Shown one piece after another: positions 1 to 7,971 of a stretch of DNA of 64,000 bases. The position numbers and the translations under genes are program-made. Each line of letters begins with the position of its first letter. Position 1 is the first letter of the stretch. A model generated the notes under the pieces. That model did no database searches and had not been told where the DNA came from. It saw only the letters and a program-made list of their open reading frames with translations. The DNA is taken from assembly GCF_014696355.1 (NCBI RefSeq), contig NZ_JACJQA010000014.1, positions 36,491 through 100,490 on the forward strand, written 5' to 3'. The DNA comes from Pseudanabaena sp. FACHB-1998 (GTDB lineage: Bacteria; Cyanobacteriota; Cyanobacteriia; Pseudanabaenales; Pseudanabaenaceae).

Positions 1-113
1 AGAAGATCGCTCAATTAGTTTTAAAGCCTGTCGTTCAAGCAAATTATATCGAAGGTGAGTTAGGAAGTAGCGATCGCGGAACAGGCGGATTTGGAAGTAC
101 TGGGTTGCACTAA
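1..113 (+). CDS. dut: dUTP diphosphatase, C-terminal end (partial)
   Basis: This is the last 36 codons of a gene that begins left of the window; the frame starts at base 3. The translation contains KIAQLVLKPV and ends SSDRGTGGFGSTGLH. The last part is the glycine-rich motif 5 of trimeric dUTPases, the flexible C-terminal arm that closes over the nucleotide and positions the dUTP phosphates. The enzyme hydrolyses dUTP to dUMP and pyrophosphate, keeping uracil out of DNA and supplying dUMP for thymidylate synthesis. The gene converges on rpaB with only 37 bp between stop codons, and the gap holds a strong hairpin. Identification rests on a short but very characteristic motif. Confidence 0.85.
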   Translation, partial: KIAQLVLKPVVQANYIEGELGSSDRGTGGFGSTGLH

Positions 114-117
114 AACT

Positions 118-152
118 AATAGAAAGGGTTCGCAACGCGAACCCTTTCTATT
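118..152. terminator. Bidirectional terminator hairpin between dut and rpaB
   Basis: A 15-bp perfect inverted repeat (arms 118-132 and 138-152) surrounds a CAACG loop and lies between two convergent genes. Its right arm runs into the rpaB stop codon. The ends are AAT/ATT rather than a long T-run, so termination efficiency is inferred. Confidence 0.7.
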
Positions 153-888
153 AAGATTGTTTTGCTTCTGAGCCATCAATGATGCGCTGAAACAGATAAC
201 CCGTCCCCCGCGCCGTCAAAATTAGCTCAGGATTACTAGGATCTTCTTCGAGCTTGGCACGTAGGCGCGAGATATGCACATCAACAACGCGAGTATCCAC
301 ATGACGCTCTGGAGTATAGCCCCATACCTCTTGCAAAATTTCAGCTCTCGAAAAAGCCTCACCCGATCGCCCAACCAAAAGCTCCAACAAGCTAAACTCC
401 ATACCCGTTAAGCGAATACGCTCATCGGATTTATAGACTTGACGCTTATTGGTATCAATTTTGATCGTATTAATATGAATCACACCAGAACTGGGGATAC
501 CTGATGTGCCATTGCGATCAAAGCGGCGCAAAACTGAACGAATTCGAGCTTCTAATTCCTTGGGAGAAAATGGCTTAACCACGTAATCATCTGCACCCAA
601 TTCCAAGCCCGTAATGCGATCGGCGACATCACCTAAAGCTGTCAACATAATGATCGGAATATCAGATTCCTTGCGTAGCTCCTGACATACCCCGTAGCCG
701 TCGAGCTTTGGCATCATTACATCAAGAACCACCAAATCAGGATTTTCTTTATGAAAAACTTCGATCGCTTCTTCGCCATCTGCGGCGGTGACCACCTCGT
801 AACCGATCATCGAGAGACGTGTTTCCAGAATCCGACGAATACTTGCTTCGTCGTCCACAACTAGGATTTTTTCCTTATGGTTTTCCAA
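151..888 (-). CDS. rpaB: OmpR-family response regulator RpaB
   Basis: A 245-residue two-domain regulator. Residues 8-120 are a receiver with a complete phosphorylation pocket: acidic pair D12/D13, phospho-acceptor D56 in VVLDVMMP, T84 and K106 in KPF. Residues about 135-235 form a winged-helix DNA-binding domain ending in the typical TARGTGYLF. Sequence and length match RpaB (Ycf27), the cyanobacterial regulator that with the kinase NblS controls high-light genes, including hli genes, and photosystem genes through HLR1 sites. It is transcribed divergently from the hli gene at 1154, with several HLR1-like half-sites in between. Only the orthology to RpaB rather than RpaA is a judgement, and it is supported by the near-canonical N-terminus. 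Confidence 0.92.
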   Translation of the reverse strand: MENHKEKILVVDDEASIRRILETRLSMIGYEVVTAADGEEAIEVFHKENPDLVVLDVMMPKLDGYGVCQELRKESDIPIIMLTALGDVADRITGLELGADDYVVKPFSPKELEARIRSVLRRFDRNGTSGIPSSGVIHINTIKIDTNKRQVYKSDERIRLTGMEFSLLELLVGRSGEAFSRAEILQEVWGYTPERHVDTRVVDVHISRLRAKLEEDPSNPELILTARGTGYLFQRIIDGSEAKQS

Positions 889-941
889 GCCAGTTTACAC
901 TCCATTATGTTGCTAGCTGCAATTCAGTAAAATTTTATGAT

Positions 942-986
942 TTTACATATTTATTTAACTAAGTTTACAAGAAATCGGTCGTTACA
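942..986 (+). promoter_or_regulatory. Cluster of HLR1-like half-sites upstream of hli
   Basis: TTTACA at 942-947 and 964-969 and GTTACA at 981-986 lie in the region shared by rpaB and hli; a fourth GTTTACAC is at 893-900 next to the rpaB start. RpaB sites (HLR1) are paired (G/T)TTACA half-sites. Spacings here are 22 and 17 bp rather than the usual 10, so this is a candidate only. Confidence 0.35.
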
Positions 987-1020
987 ATCCGAAAACAAAA
1001 CTTAAAAAATCAAAATCAAA

Positions 1021-1060
1021 GAGAGGAAGGGTGGTGCGAAGCGCCGCCATTATTCTCTTC
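1021..1060. repeat. Degenerate GCGAAGC hairpin
   Basis: An imperfect palindrome (GAGAGGAAG ... CTCTTC) centred on GTGGTGC-GAA-GCGCCGC. It has the same apex as the dispersed hairpin family of this window but mismatched outer arms, so it looks like an old copy. It sits in the hli upstream region. Confidence 0.45.
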
Positions 1061-1153
1061 GGTTTTATGTACCGTCTACAAAGCTAAAGATCGCTTTTAC
1101 TCTATGGGGTAGAATTGTATTAAGTTTTATGCAAAACAAGGACTTTTTTGATC

Positions 1154-1327
1154 ATGACTGAACCAAATCAAGTGCCACAGGCCGCCGACCCCAAAATGGG
1201 ATTCAATACCTATGCAGAGCGCTTAAATGGTCGTGCTGCAATGATTGGATTTATTCTTGCGGTAGGGATCGAATTTATTACTGGCAAAGGGCTTTTGGCT
1301 TGGCTGGGTCTCATTGATATTAGCTAG
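1154..1327 (+). CDS. High light-inducible one-helix protein (Hli/Scp)
   Basis: A 57-residue protein with the chlorophyll-binding signature ERLNGRAAMIGF (residues 22-33), which is the ExxNGRxAMxGF motif of the chlorophyll a/b-binding helix. One transmembrane helix follows at about residues 30-50. Hli proteins bind chlorophyll and carotenoid in the thylakoid, pair to form two-helix units and protect photosystem II assembly intermediates under excess light. The ATG at 1154 gives the usual length. The gene sits next to rpaB, whose product controls hli genes in other cyanobacteria, and the shared upstream region has HLR1-like half-sites. Which of the several hli paralogues it corresponds to cannot be decided from sequence alone. 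Confidence 0.93.
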   Translation: MTEPNQVPQAADPKMGFNTYAERLNGRAAMIGFILAVGIEFITGKGLLAWLGLIDIS

Positions 1328-1336
1328 ACCCTTAAT

Positions 1337-1434
1337 TAAGTAGTTAGGCATAATTAAAAACCAAAACCTGTGGCGCAAACTTTGAGTGCGCCACAGGCTT
1401 TGGTTCTGGGTTTTTAATTATGCCCAGCTACTTA
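1337..1434. repeat. Class 3 palindromic element, TIR TAAGTAGTTAGGCATAATTA
   Basis: A 98-bp element with imperfect terminal inverted repeats (TAAGTAGTTAGGCATAATTA on the left; the complement of TAAGTAGCTGGGCATAATTA on the right). An inner stem ACCTGTGGCGC...GCGCCACAGG surrounds a loop of about 11 nt. A related right end occurs at 34135-34157. It separates hli from lspA and may also terminate hli. Confidence 0.7.
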
Positions 1435-1531
1435 TCAGAGATAAGAAAATTTTCGATGAAGCGGCGAAACCACACCATCGAAAATCGCATTCTTTTAAAG
1501 AATATTTTTTAGTTGTTTTTCAAAACCTTCT

Positions 1532-2011
1532 ATGGCATCTGGCAAAATCGGGAACTCTCTCTTTTGGATTGCGGCAACTTTGGGATTAGTTCTCGATCAA
1601 GCCTCCAAGTATTTAGCAGTTCAATACCTCAAAGAATGGCGCTCTGTTCCATTGATTGATGGAGTCTTTCACTTGACCTATGCAACTAATACTGGCGCAG
1701 CCTTTAGCCTGTTTAGCGGACAAATTGATTGGCTCAAGTGGGTATCTATGATTGTGAGCTTAGGCTTAGTTGGCTTTGGCATATTTAGCAAAAATCTCAA
1801 TCGTTGGGAACAGTTGGGCTATGGCTGCATTTTAGCGGGAGCCGCAGGTAATGGCATCGATCGCTTTGTGGCGGGATATGTAGTGGACTTTATTGATGTG
1901 CGAATCATTCGCTTTGCAATTTTTAATATCGCTGATGTGGCGATCAATGTCGGTCTAGCTTGTTTAGCGATCGCCGTTTTATTTGTAAGCCAACCAGTAC
2001 GCAAAAAATGA
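1532..2011 (+). CDS. lspA: Lipoprotein signal peptidase (signal peptidase II)
   Basis: A 159-residue integral membrane aspartic peptidase that removes the signal peptide from diacylglyceryl-modified prolipoproteins. Four hydrophobic helices are visible (about 10-30, 68-86, 96-114, 130-152). The conserved family motifs are present: NTGAAFSLF, GAAGNGIDRF, YVVDFIDV with catalytic D119, and FNIADVAINVG with catalytic D135. The length is normal. Start: ATG 1532 gives the expected short lead before helix 1. It stands alone in orientation with the downstream parA, separated by a long hairpin that begins at the stop codon. Confidence 0.95.
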   Translation: MASGKIGNSLFWIAATLGLVLDQASKYLAVQYLKEWRSVPLIDGVFHLTYATNTGAAFSLFSGQIDWLKWVSMIVSLGLVGFGIFSKNLNRWEQLGYGCILAGAAGNGIDRFVAGYVVDFIDVRIIRFAIFNIADVAINVGLACLAIAVLFVSQPVRKK

Positions 2012-2067
2012 TCCATAACCCATATTGGAAGAATGGCTTCGCCATTCTTCCAATATGGGTTATGGAT
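2011..2067. repeat. 27-bp perfect hairpin with TTC loop after lspA
   Basis: Perfect arms at 2011-2037 and 2041-2067 around the triloop TTC; the apex is GGCTTCGCC. The left arm starts on the last base of the lspA stop codon. It is a member of the dispersed GCTTCGC/GCGAAGC hairpin group and a plausible terminator for lspA. Confidence 0.75.
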
Positions 2068-2095
2068 TGCATCTTAATTTAGGAGACAAGACAGC

Positions 2096-2749
2096 ATGGC
2101 AAATTCCCCAAAAAACTCTCCCAAGATCGTAGTTGTAACCAATGGCAAGGGAGGAGTCGGCAAGACTACTACAACGATCGCCTTGGCAGGAATATTAGCT
2201 CAAGACGCAAAAGTATTAGTAGTTGATGCAGACATACAGGGAAGTTTGTCTTGGTGGGTAGGACGGGGCAATCAGAATATGGGTTTTGATATTGCTAAGG
2301 AAATTGATCCTACCCATTTAAAAAAATTGCCGAAACTTAGCACTTACGATCTAGTATTGGTAGATACACCGCCTGCCCTACATTCCCATGCCCTTGCGAC
2401 AGTTGTGGCGATCGCTGACTATTTGGTTTTGCCCAGTCCACCAGCACCAATGGACTTAACTGCCCTGATCGAAACTGTCAAAAGTACTGTGCGTCCCGCC
2501 CAAGTACCCCATCGAGTTTTGTTGACCCGTGTTGATCCCCGATGTCTTAATGAGGCTTTAGAAGCGCAAAATACTTTGCAAGAGGTGGGAGTACCTGTCT
2601 TTCATGCCTTTGTGAGAGCTTATAAAGCCCATGAACGTGCAGCTTTGGAAGGGAAATTAGTAACGGAATGGAAGGGTAAAAATGCAAGAGAAGCAGAAGC
2701 TGATTATCGACGAGTCGTTGATGAATTAAGGCGAGATATTCTCAAATGA
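2096..2749 (+). CDS. ParA-family ATPase, candidate McdA-like positioning ATPase
   Basis: A 217-residue deviant Walker-type ATPase. The N-terminal P-loop KGGVGKTT covers residues 18-25 and includes the ParA/MinD signature lysine K18. VLVVDADIQGS is the Walker A' region and LVLVDTPP the Walker B region. It lacks the N-terminal DNA-binding domain of large plasmid ParA proteins, so it resembles short ParA proteins that use the nucleoid as a scaffold to move cargo. No ParB or parS is visible. Instead, a coiled-coil protein follows 70 bp downstream, as in two-gene cargo-positioning systems such as McdAB. The ParA assignment is firm; the cargo is inference. An orphan chromosome-partition role is the main alternative. 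Confidence 0.88.
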   Translation: MANSPKNSPKIVVVTNGKGGVGKTTTTIALAGILAQDAKVLVVDADIQGSLSWWVGRGNQNMGFDIAKEIDPTHLKKLPKLSTYDLVLVDTPPALHSHALATVVAIADYLVLPSPPAPMDLTALIETVKSTVRPAQVPHRVLLTRVDPRCLNEALEAQNTLQEVGVPVFHAFVRAYKAHERAALEGKLVTEWKGKNAREAEADYRRVVDELRRDILK

Positions 2750-2755
2750 TTAAAC

Positions 2756-2789
2756 TTTGAAGCTGGCAAAGCCAGCTTCTTCAAACCTT
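2756..2789. terminator. Short hairpin after parA
   Basis: GAAGCTGGC-AAA-GCCAGCTTC forms a short perfect stem just after the parA stop, with TTTGA/TCAAA outer pairs offset by three bases. It lies between parA and its presumed partner gene, so it might cause partial termination. Confidence 0.5.
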
Positions 2790-2819
2790 TACTAACCCAA
2801 TTAAAACTCAATTAATACT

Positions 2820-3473
2820 ATGTCTACTAAAAAGAAAGTTGGAATTTCCGATTTACTGCGCGATGAAGCCCAAAAAGGATCGGATTCCGCGATCGCTCCC
2901 GAAAATACTGATAAAACCATTGAAGTAAAAGCAGAAATTGTCACTGATACTGTTAGCAAAGCGCCCAGTCAATCTGTCACTAGTCAAGCTCTTATGAGTG
3001 CTGAAGATAGAAACTCTAAAGCTAAAATTGCTTCCCTAGAATTAGCTTTGACCCAATCTCAACAGAAAGAAACTGAACTTTTGCAGACAATTACCGATTT
3101 GCAGAAGGACTTGAAATTCAGTCAAACTAATATGGAACTTTTGCAAAAATCTTTAGCGGCGATCGAAAGTCTCAAAAGTGAATTAGATCAGCAACTAGTA
3201 GAAGTGAAGCGTGATAATTTGCGCCTTGCGGAAGCTAATATTCAACTCTCAGAACAACTTAAGTCCCTAGAGACAGTCCAAGCGCCCGAAGTCGTCGCAC
3301 CAACTTCCTCACAGTTGGTATCCCAAAATCCTCAAAACAATCGCGCTACCCCTCGCAAGCAACCCGTAGAACAGCCCTATCCTCAGCGCGATCGCAATCC
3401 CTACCATCGCCCCACAGGTTCTAATGAACAGTTACAAAAGATAAACAATAAAAATATTGGATGGATGGATTAA
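2820..3473 (+). CDS. Coiled-coil protein next to ParA, candidate McdB-like adaptor
   Basis: A 217-residue soluble protein with no enzyme motif. The N-terminus is basic then acidic (KKKVGISDLLRDEAQK, residues 4-19). The middle, about residues 65-155, is a long heptad-patterned, glutamine-rich coiled coil. The tail (about 160-217) is rich in Pro, Gln, Asn and Arg and probably disordered. The protein ends GWMD, with a tryptophan at residue 215. From memory, McdB proteins of cyanobacteria share a glutamine-rich coiled coil and an invariant tryptophan at the extreme C-terminus, and are encoded beside McdA. This gene is beside a short ParA. That makes it a good but unproven McdB candidate; a generic ParA adaptor is the alternative. 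Confidence 0.6.
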   Translation: MSTKKKVGISDLLRDEAQKGSDSAIAPENTDKTIEVKAEIVTDTVSKAPSQSVTSQALMSAEDRNSKAKIASLELALTQSQQKETELLQTITDLQKDLKFSQTNMELLQKSLAAIESLKSELDQQLVEVKRDNLRLAEANIQLSEQLKSLETVQAPEVVAPTSSQLVSQNPQNNRATPRKQPVEQPYPQRDRNPYHRPTGSNEQLQKINNKNIGWMD

Positions 3474-3582
3474 TCCTGAAGGCGATCGCCTTGAGTTCTA
3501 TTTTGTACCTTTATACCAATTCACGAAAACATGCCAATACTTTTGTAAATTAAAACCCAAACCCCGTAAGGGTTTTAAAAAC

Positions 3583-3633
3583 CAGCTAAGTTTTGCAAAA
3601 GCTTGCGAAGTAAGCTCTTGCAAAACTTAGCTG
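3583..3633. repeat. 22-bp hairpin, GCGAAGT apex
   Basis: Arms 3583-3604 and 3612-3633 (CAGCTAAG...CTTAGCTG) pair with one mismatch around GCGAAGT. It lies between the converging ParA-partner gene and mutS. A second short palindrome, AACCCCGTAAGGGTT, is just to its left. Confidence 0.65.
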
Positions 3634-3672
3634 TACTACCCAAAGCCGAAATAGTTTGATTCCAATCTATTC

Positions 3673-6378
3673 CTATTCGTTGGGGGAGAGGGGCGGATCG
3701 AAAATAGTCATTTGAGCTTTTTGAAGTAAATCTTTGGATGATTTAAGAGGAGAATTATCAGAGCGATCGCCTAGGTTACTAGACTTACTGGACTTATTGT
3801 GAGAACCGCCCGATCTCAAGCCTGTGGCAATATGGCTATTTTTGGCAATTTGTTCTAATACTTGCTTGGCGCGACTAATTACACTGGGCGGCAAACCTGC
3901 CAAGCGTCCCACCTCGATGCCATAGGAACGATCCGCACCACCCTCTTGAACTTGGTGCAAGAAAATTATTTCATCTTCTAATTCCTTAACCGTGACTTGG
4001 AAATTAGCCACATTAGGAAGCAGACTCGCCAGTTCATTCAGTTCATGATAATGGGTGGCGAATATGCCCCTAGCCTTGATGTTATTGGCTATATATTCCG
4101 CAACTGACCATGCGATCGCCATGCCATCAAAGGTGGAAGTTCCGCGCCCAATTTCATCAAGAAGTACGAGGGAATTCTCTTTAGCATGGTTGAGAATATT
4201 CGCGGTTTCATTCATTTCCACCATAAAAGTCGATTGCCCTGTGGCTAAGTCATCGACCGCACCAACGCGGGTAAAAATGCGATCACATATGCCCAAAGTT
4301 GCCGACTCCGCAGGGACAAAGCTACCAACTTGTGCCATTAATTGAATTAGTCCTACTTGGCGCAAATAGATGCTTTTGCCACTCATATTGGGGCCAGTTA
4401 GCACGATCAGATCGGGGCAAGCAGGAGACTGTTGATCATTACCGAGATAGGTGGAATTGGGAACAAAAAAGCCTGCGGGTAAGGACTGCTCAACAACAGG
4501 ATGACGACCATTATGAATAGAAATGGCGCGATCGCTCTTTACTTCAGGACGGCAATAGTTATAGGTGACGGCAACTTCGGCGAGGCTACATAGCACATCG
4601 GCGGCGGCGAGAGCTGTAGCCAGAGTTCGCATTGGTTCGATATGTTTGGCGGCAAGTAATCTCAATTCCACAAACAGGTCATATTCCAATTGCTTTAATT
4701 CACTATCCGCATTGAGAATCCTTGTTTCCCGTTCTTTCAATTCAGGCGTAATATAGCGCTCTTCATTAGTCAGAGTTTGCTTGCGGATATAGTCGGCGGG
4801 AGCCTGTTCACTTTTACCGCGAGAAATGCTGATGTAATAGCCAAAAGCTTTGCTGAAGCCAACTTTGAGCGTATTAATGCCCGTGCGTTCCTTTTCCTGT
4901 TTCTCAAAGGCTGCCAACCATTCCACATCATCACGACTCTGTTGACGCAGATGATCTAATTGTTCATTTACTCCCGACCGAATAATATTTCCTTCTGTGA
5001 TATAAATTGGCGGCTCTTCCACTAAAGTTTTTTGCAACTGTGCGCCCAATTGGAGCAGTTCCGATGGCACGGATTGTAGAGCCTTTAAATAGCGGGAGTT
5101 GGACTTTGCCACAACATCGGCAACATCACGCATTCGATCTAAGGATATCGCTACAGCAATGAGATCTCGTCCATTCGCCGTACCTGCACCAATGCGGCTG
5201 CATAGTCTCTCAATATCATAAATTTGACTTAAACAACTTCTAAGATTCTTGCGGAGAGAATGTTGTTTATATAGTTCGGAAATCGTATCAAGACGTTCGT
5301 TAATGGTGGCAAGATCCTTGAGAGGTTGCAATAGCCAACGCCGCAAAGCACGGCTACCCATGCCCGTTGTCGTTTTATCCAAAGCCCAAAGTAGAGAACT
5401 AAAATATGTCCCATCACGCACGGTTTGAGTAATTTCTAAATTGCGGCGCGTTTGATTATCAAGAATTAAATAATCAGCGATTGCATAGGTGCAAATCCCC
5501 TGCAATGGCATCTTCACGCTTTTTTGAGTGGATTCTAAATATTCTAAAATCCCCCCTGCGGCTCTAATCGCTAAGGGTAAAGACTGACAGCCAAATCCCT
5601 CCAGCGATCGCACTCGGAATGTATCGATAATCCGCTGTTTGGCTTCAGCTAAGGCAAAGGCAGATTGCGATCGCGGCGTATAGCAAAAGCTTTCAGGCAG
5701 AGCGCTAAAGGGTTCGGGCAAAGATGATTGTTTTTTCTGGGCGATCCCTTCCCAAAAGTCTCCTGCTTTTTCGGCTTTAGAGCCGCGAAATAATTGCGGA
5801 TTTGGCACATCAATGGGAATGAGAACTTCCGCAGGTTGTAAGCGCAATAGTTCTTGAATTAAATGCTCAGTACTATTTAGCTGCGTAACCGCAAATTCGC
5901 CTGTGGATATATCAGTATAGGCTAAACCCCAGTTATCACCCCCATTGGCGATCGCTACTAAAAAATTATTTTTCTTCGCCGCCAGCATTCCCTCTTCGAT
6001 CACGGTTCCGGGGGTAATTACTCGCGTTACTTCTCGACGCACTAATCCCTGTGCTTCTGAAGCTGCTTCCATTTGATCACAAACAGCGATCGAGTAGCCT
6101 TTTTCAACTAACTGATTGGCATAGCGATCGAGGGCATGGTGGGGAATCCCTGCCATCGCAATCCGCCCGATCGCCTTACCACCATCGCGCCCCGTGAGGA
6201 CTAATTCTAATTCCCGTGAAATTAGTGCTGCATCCTCAAAAAAAGCCTCGAAGAAATCCCCTAATCGATACAGCATCACCGCATGGGGATACTGCTCCTT
6301 CATTTCGATATAGTGCTGCATCATCGGTGTAAGGGCAGCGCGATTAATATGAGCCGAGGACAGAACTAATTCAGCCAT
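3673..6378 (-). CDS. mutS: DNA mismatch repair protein MutS
   Basis: A 901-residue MutS. The N-terminal mismatch-recognition domain carries GDFFEAF (F42 and E44 of the Phe-x-Glu element that stacks on the mismatch). The connector, lever and clamp domains follow. The C-terminal ABC-type ATPase has Walker A GPNMSGKS (about 661-668), the [13 protein letters not shown] signature region, Walker [17 protein letters not shown] and a switch FATHYHEL. The last 60 residues are a serine-rich linker ending in a short helix, typical of bacterial MutS. MutS binds mismatches as a dimer and licenses MutL. The gene stands alone, with a loopless palindrome in its upstream region. Length and motifs are all normal. 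Confidence 0.97.
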   Translation of the reverse strand: MAELVLSSAHINRAALTPMMQHYIEMKEQYPHAVMLYRLGDFFEAFFEDAALISRELELVLTGRDGGKAIGRIAMAGIPHHALDRYANQLVEKGYSIAVCDQMEAASEAQGLVRREVTRVITPGTVIEEGMLAAKKNNFLVAIANGGDNWGLAYTDISTGEFAVTQLNSTEHLIQELLRLQPAEVLIPIDVPNPQLFRGSKAEKAGDFWEGIAQKKQSSLPEPFSALPESFCYTPRSQSAFALAEAKQRIIDTFRVRSLEGFGCQSLPLAIRAAGGILEYLESTQKSVKMPLQGICTYAIADYLILDNQTRRNLEITQTVRDGTYFSSLLWALDKTTTGMGSRALRRWLLQPLKDLATINERLDTISELYKQHSLRKNLRSCLSQIYDIERLCSRIGAGTANGRDLIAVAISLDRMRDVADVVAKSNSRYLKALQSVPSELLQLGAQLQKTLVEEPPIYITEGNIIRSGVNEQLDHLRQQSRDDVEWLAAFEKQEKERTGINTLKVGFSKAFGYYISISRGKSEQAPADYIRKQTLTNEERYITPELKERETRILNADSELKQLEYDLFVELRLLAAKHIEPMRTLATALAAADVLCSLAEVAVTYNYCRPEVKSDRAISIHNGRHPVVEQSLPAGFFVPNSTYLGNDQQSPACPDLIVLTGPNMSGKSIYLRQVGLIQLMAQVGSFVPAESATLGICDRIFTRVGAVDDLATGQSTFMVEMNETANILNHAKENSLVLLDEIGRGTSTFDGMAIAWSVAEYIANNIKARGIFATHYHELNELASLLPNVANFQVTVKELEDEIIFLHQVQEGGADRSYGIEVGRLAGLPPSVISRAKQVLEQIAKNSHIATGLRSGGSHNKSSKSSNLGDRSDNSPLKSSKDLLQKAQMTIFDPPLSPNE

Positions 6379-6414
6379 TAAATTTCAGACAGGAAAGAAC
6401 ATAGGACAAAGATT

Positions 6415-6460
6415 AGGACTGAAAACTAAAGTAAAAATTTTTACTTTAGTTTTCAGTCCT
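6415..6460. repeat. 46-bp perfect palindrome without loop, upstream of mutS
   Basis: AGGACTGAAAACTAAAGTAAAAA (6415-6437) is followed immediately by its exact complement (6438-6460), giving a continuous 23-bp dyad with no spacer. It lies 37 bp before the mutS start in the 372-bp gap shared with argC. It could extrude as a cruciform or act as a regulatory element. No open reading frame of note is in the gap. Confidence 0.8.
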
Positions 6461-6502
6461 GCTGTAAATCTCATTGTAAACGCCTGAGCATTTTTATTTA
6501 CA

Positions 6503-6577
6503 GCGCTTTGTCCTCAAAACTAAACCCAGAAATATTTTGAAAGTATTGCGAAGCAATACTTTCAAAATATTTCTGGG
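6503..6577. repeat. Class 2 hairpin element (flank GCGCTTTGTCCTCAAA)
   Basis: Perfect 25-bp arms (6525-6549, 6553-6577; CCCAGAAATATTTTG...) surround a GAA loop, apex TTGCGAAGCAA. The left flank GCGCTTTGTCCTCAAA recurs in related form at 7846 and, inverted, at 9951-9966 and 27896-27914. It sits between mutS and argC. Confidence 0.75.
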
Positions 6578-6750
6578 ACTTACGCGCAGCAAAGTTGCGC
6601 TAACAAAAATTGCTTCTGTGAAGCCATTAATGCATCAAATGTTTCCGACTTGAGGAAATTTTACATTTATATTTCTCTAAAGACTTGCCTTGTGCTAAGT
6701 TGTTAGCCCAAAAGCAGAAAGCATTTTCATTATTTTGATGGAGTAGATTT

Positions 6751-7809
6751 ATGAGCGCACAGAATCGTATCCCCGTAGGCATTATTGGCGCATCAGGTTA
6801 CGGCGGTATCCAATTGGTTAGGTTGCTACTAGAGCATCCCTTGGTAAATATTACCTATATGGGCGGTAGTGGTTCTGTGGGACAAAATTTTGCTGATCTC
6901 TATCCCCATATCTCCCATGCTGTCAATTTATCCATCGAAAACGCTGAACCTGAAGAGGTAGCCGATCGCTGCAAAGTCGTATTTTTATCATTGCCTAATG
7001 GCTTAGCTAGCAAAATTGCGCCCCGTCTACTGGCGAAGGGCTGTAAAGTTTTGGACTTATCCGCAGATTATCGCTTCACCGATCTGCAAGTCTATGAGTC
7101 TTGGTACAAAGAAGCGCGTACCGATGCTGAAGTTAATGCCAAAGCGGTTTATGGCTTACCTGAAATTTATCGCGATCGCATTGCCACTGCGGATCTCGTT
7201 GGTTGTGCAGGATGCTATCCCACAGCAAGTTTATTAGCTTTACAGCCTTTGCTAAAGCAAGGCTTGGTCGATCCTAGTACGATTATCATTGATGCCAAAT
7301 CGGGAACTTCGGGCGGCGGTCGTCAGCCAAAAACGAATTTGTTGCTAGCGGAAGCGGACGGCTCGCTCGGAGCCTACGGTATTGCTAATCATCGCCATAC
7401 ACCCGAAATTGAGCAGATTTGTAGCGATATGGCTGGTCAAGAGGTATTAGTCCAATTTACGCCCCACTTAATTCCGATGATTCGCGGTATTCTCTCAACG
7501 GTCTATGCGAAATTGCGTGACCCCGGGCTGGTTAAAGATGATGTGCTGACTATTTATAAGTCCTTTTATCGCAATTCTGAATGGGTGCAAGTATTGCCTA
7601 AAAATACTTTCCCCCAAACCAAATGGGCCTTAGGGACAAATCTTTGTTATCTCGGTGTGGAAGTCGATGAGCGCACAGGGCGAGTGATCGTCGTTTCGGC
7701 GATCGATAATCTGATGAAAGGTCAAGCCGCCCAAGCTTTGCAATGCATGAATATCATGATGGGTTGGGAAGAGTCCCTAGCTTTGCCTAAGCTAACGTTC
7801 TATCCATAA
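6751..7809 (+). CDS. argC: N-acetyl-gamma-glutamyl-phosphate reductase
   Basis: A 352-residue enzyme that reduces N-acetyl-glutamyl phosphate to N-acetylglutamate semialdehyde with NADPH, the third step of arginine synthesis. The nucleotide-binding loop GASGYGG is at residues 13-19. The catalytic cysteine is C155 in [32 protein letters not shown] and the C-terminal [20 protein letters not shown] are standard ArgC blocks. The start ATG 6751 is the natural one, giving a short lead before the Rossmann fold. No other arginine gene is adjacent, which is usual in cyanobacteria. Class 2 hairpins stand on both sides. Confidence 0.97.
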   Translation: MSAQNRIPVGIIGASGYGGIQLVRLLLEHPLVNITYMGGSGSVGQNFADLYPHISHAVNLSIENAEPEEVADRCKVVFLSLPNGLASKIAPRLLAKGCKVLDLSADYRFTDLQVYESWYKEARTDAEVNAKAVYGLPEIYRDRIATADLVGCAGCYPTASLLALQPLLKQGLVDPSTIIIDAKSGTSGGGRQPKTNLLLAEADGSLGAYGIANHRHTPEIEQICSDMAGQEVLVQFTPHLIPMIRGILSTVYAKLRDPGLVKDDVLTIYKSFYRNSEWVQVLPKNTFPQTKWALGTNLCYLGVEVDERTGRVIVVSAIDNLMKGQAAQALQCMNIMMGWEESLALPKLTFYP

Positions 7810-7845
7810 AAGAACAAAGCGATCGCCATAGATGCTGCATAATAA

Positions 7846-7918
7846 AGCGCTTTGCCCTCAAACCCAAATCCAGATATTTTTTGAAAGTGTTGCTTTGTAA
7901 CACTTTCAAAAAATATCT
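7846..7918. repeat. Class 2 hairpin element after argC
   Basis: Perfect 20-bp arms (7872-7891 and 7899-7918; AGATATTTTTTGAAAGTGTT) surround GCTTTGT. The left flank GCGCTTTGCCCTCAAA matches the copy at 6503. It probably also ends argC transcription. Confidence 0.75.
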
Positions 7919-7971
7919 TATGGTTCGTTTGGTCGTTAATCGCTGTAACTAATCTATAAGCCTTTTCTTTT

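Noticed and set aside
1090..1124. A sigma-70-type promoter for hli (TTTTAC ... TATTAA)
   Set aside because: Both boxes deviate from consensus and other equally good matches exist nearby, so it is not strong enough to list as a feature.
1386..1589. 67-codon + strand frame upstream of lspA
   Set aside because: It overlaps the class 3 palindrome and the lspA start, its composition is not protein-like, and it has no ribosome-binding site.
3673..6378. Several + strand frames inside mutS
   Set aside because: They are antisense shadows; the - strand frame is full-length MutS with all motifs.
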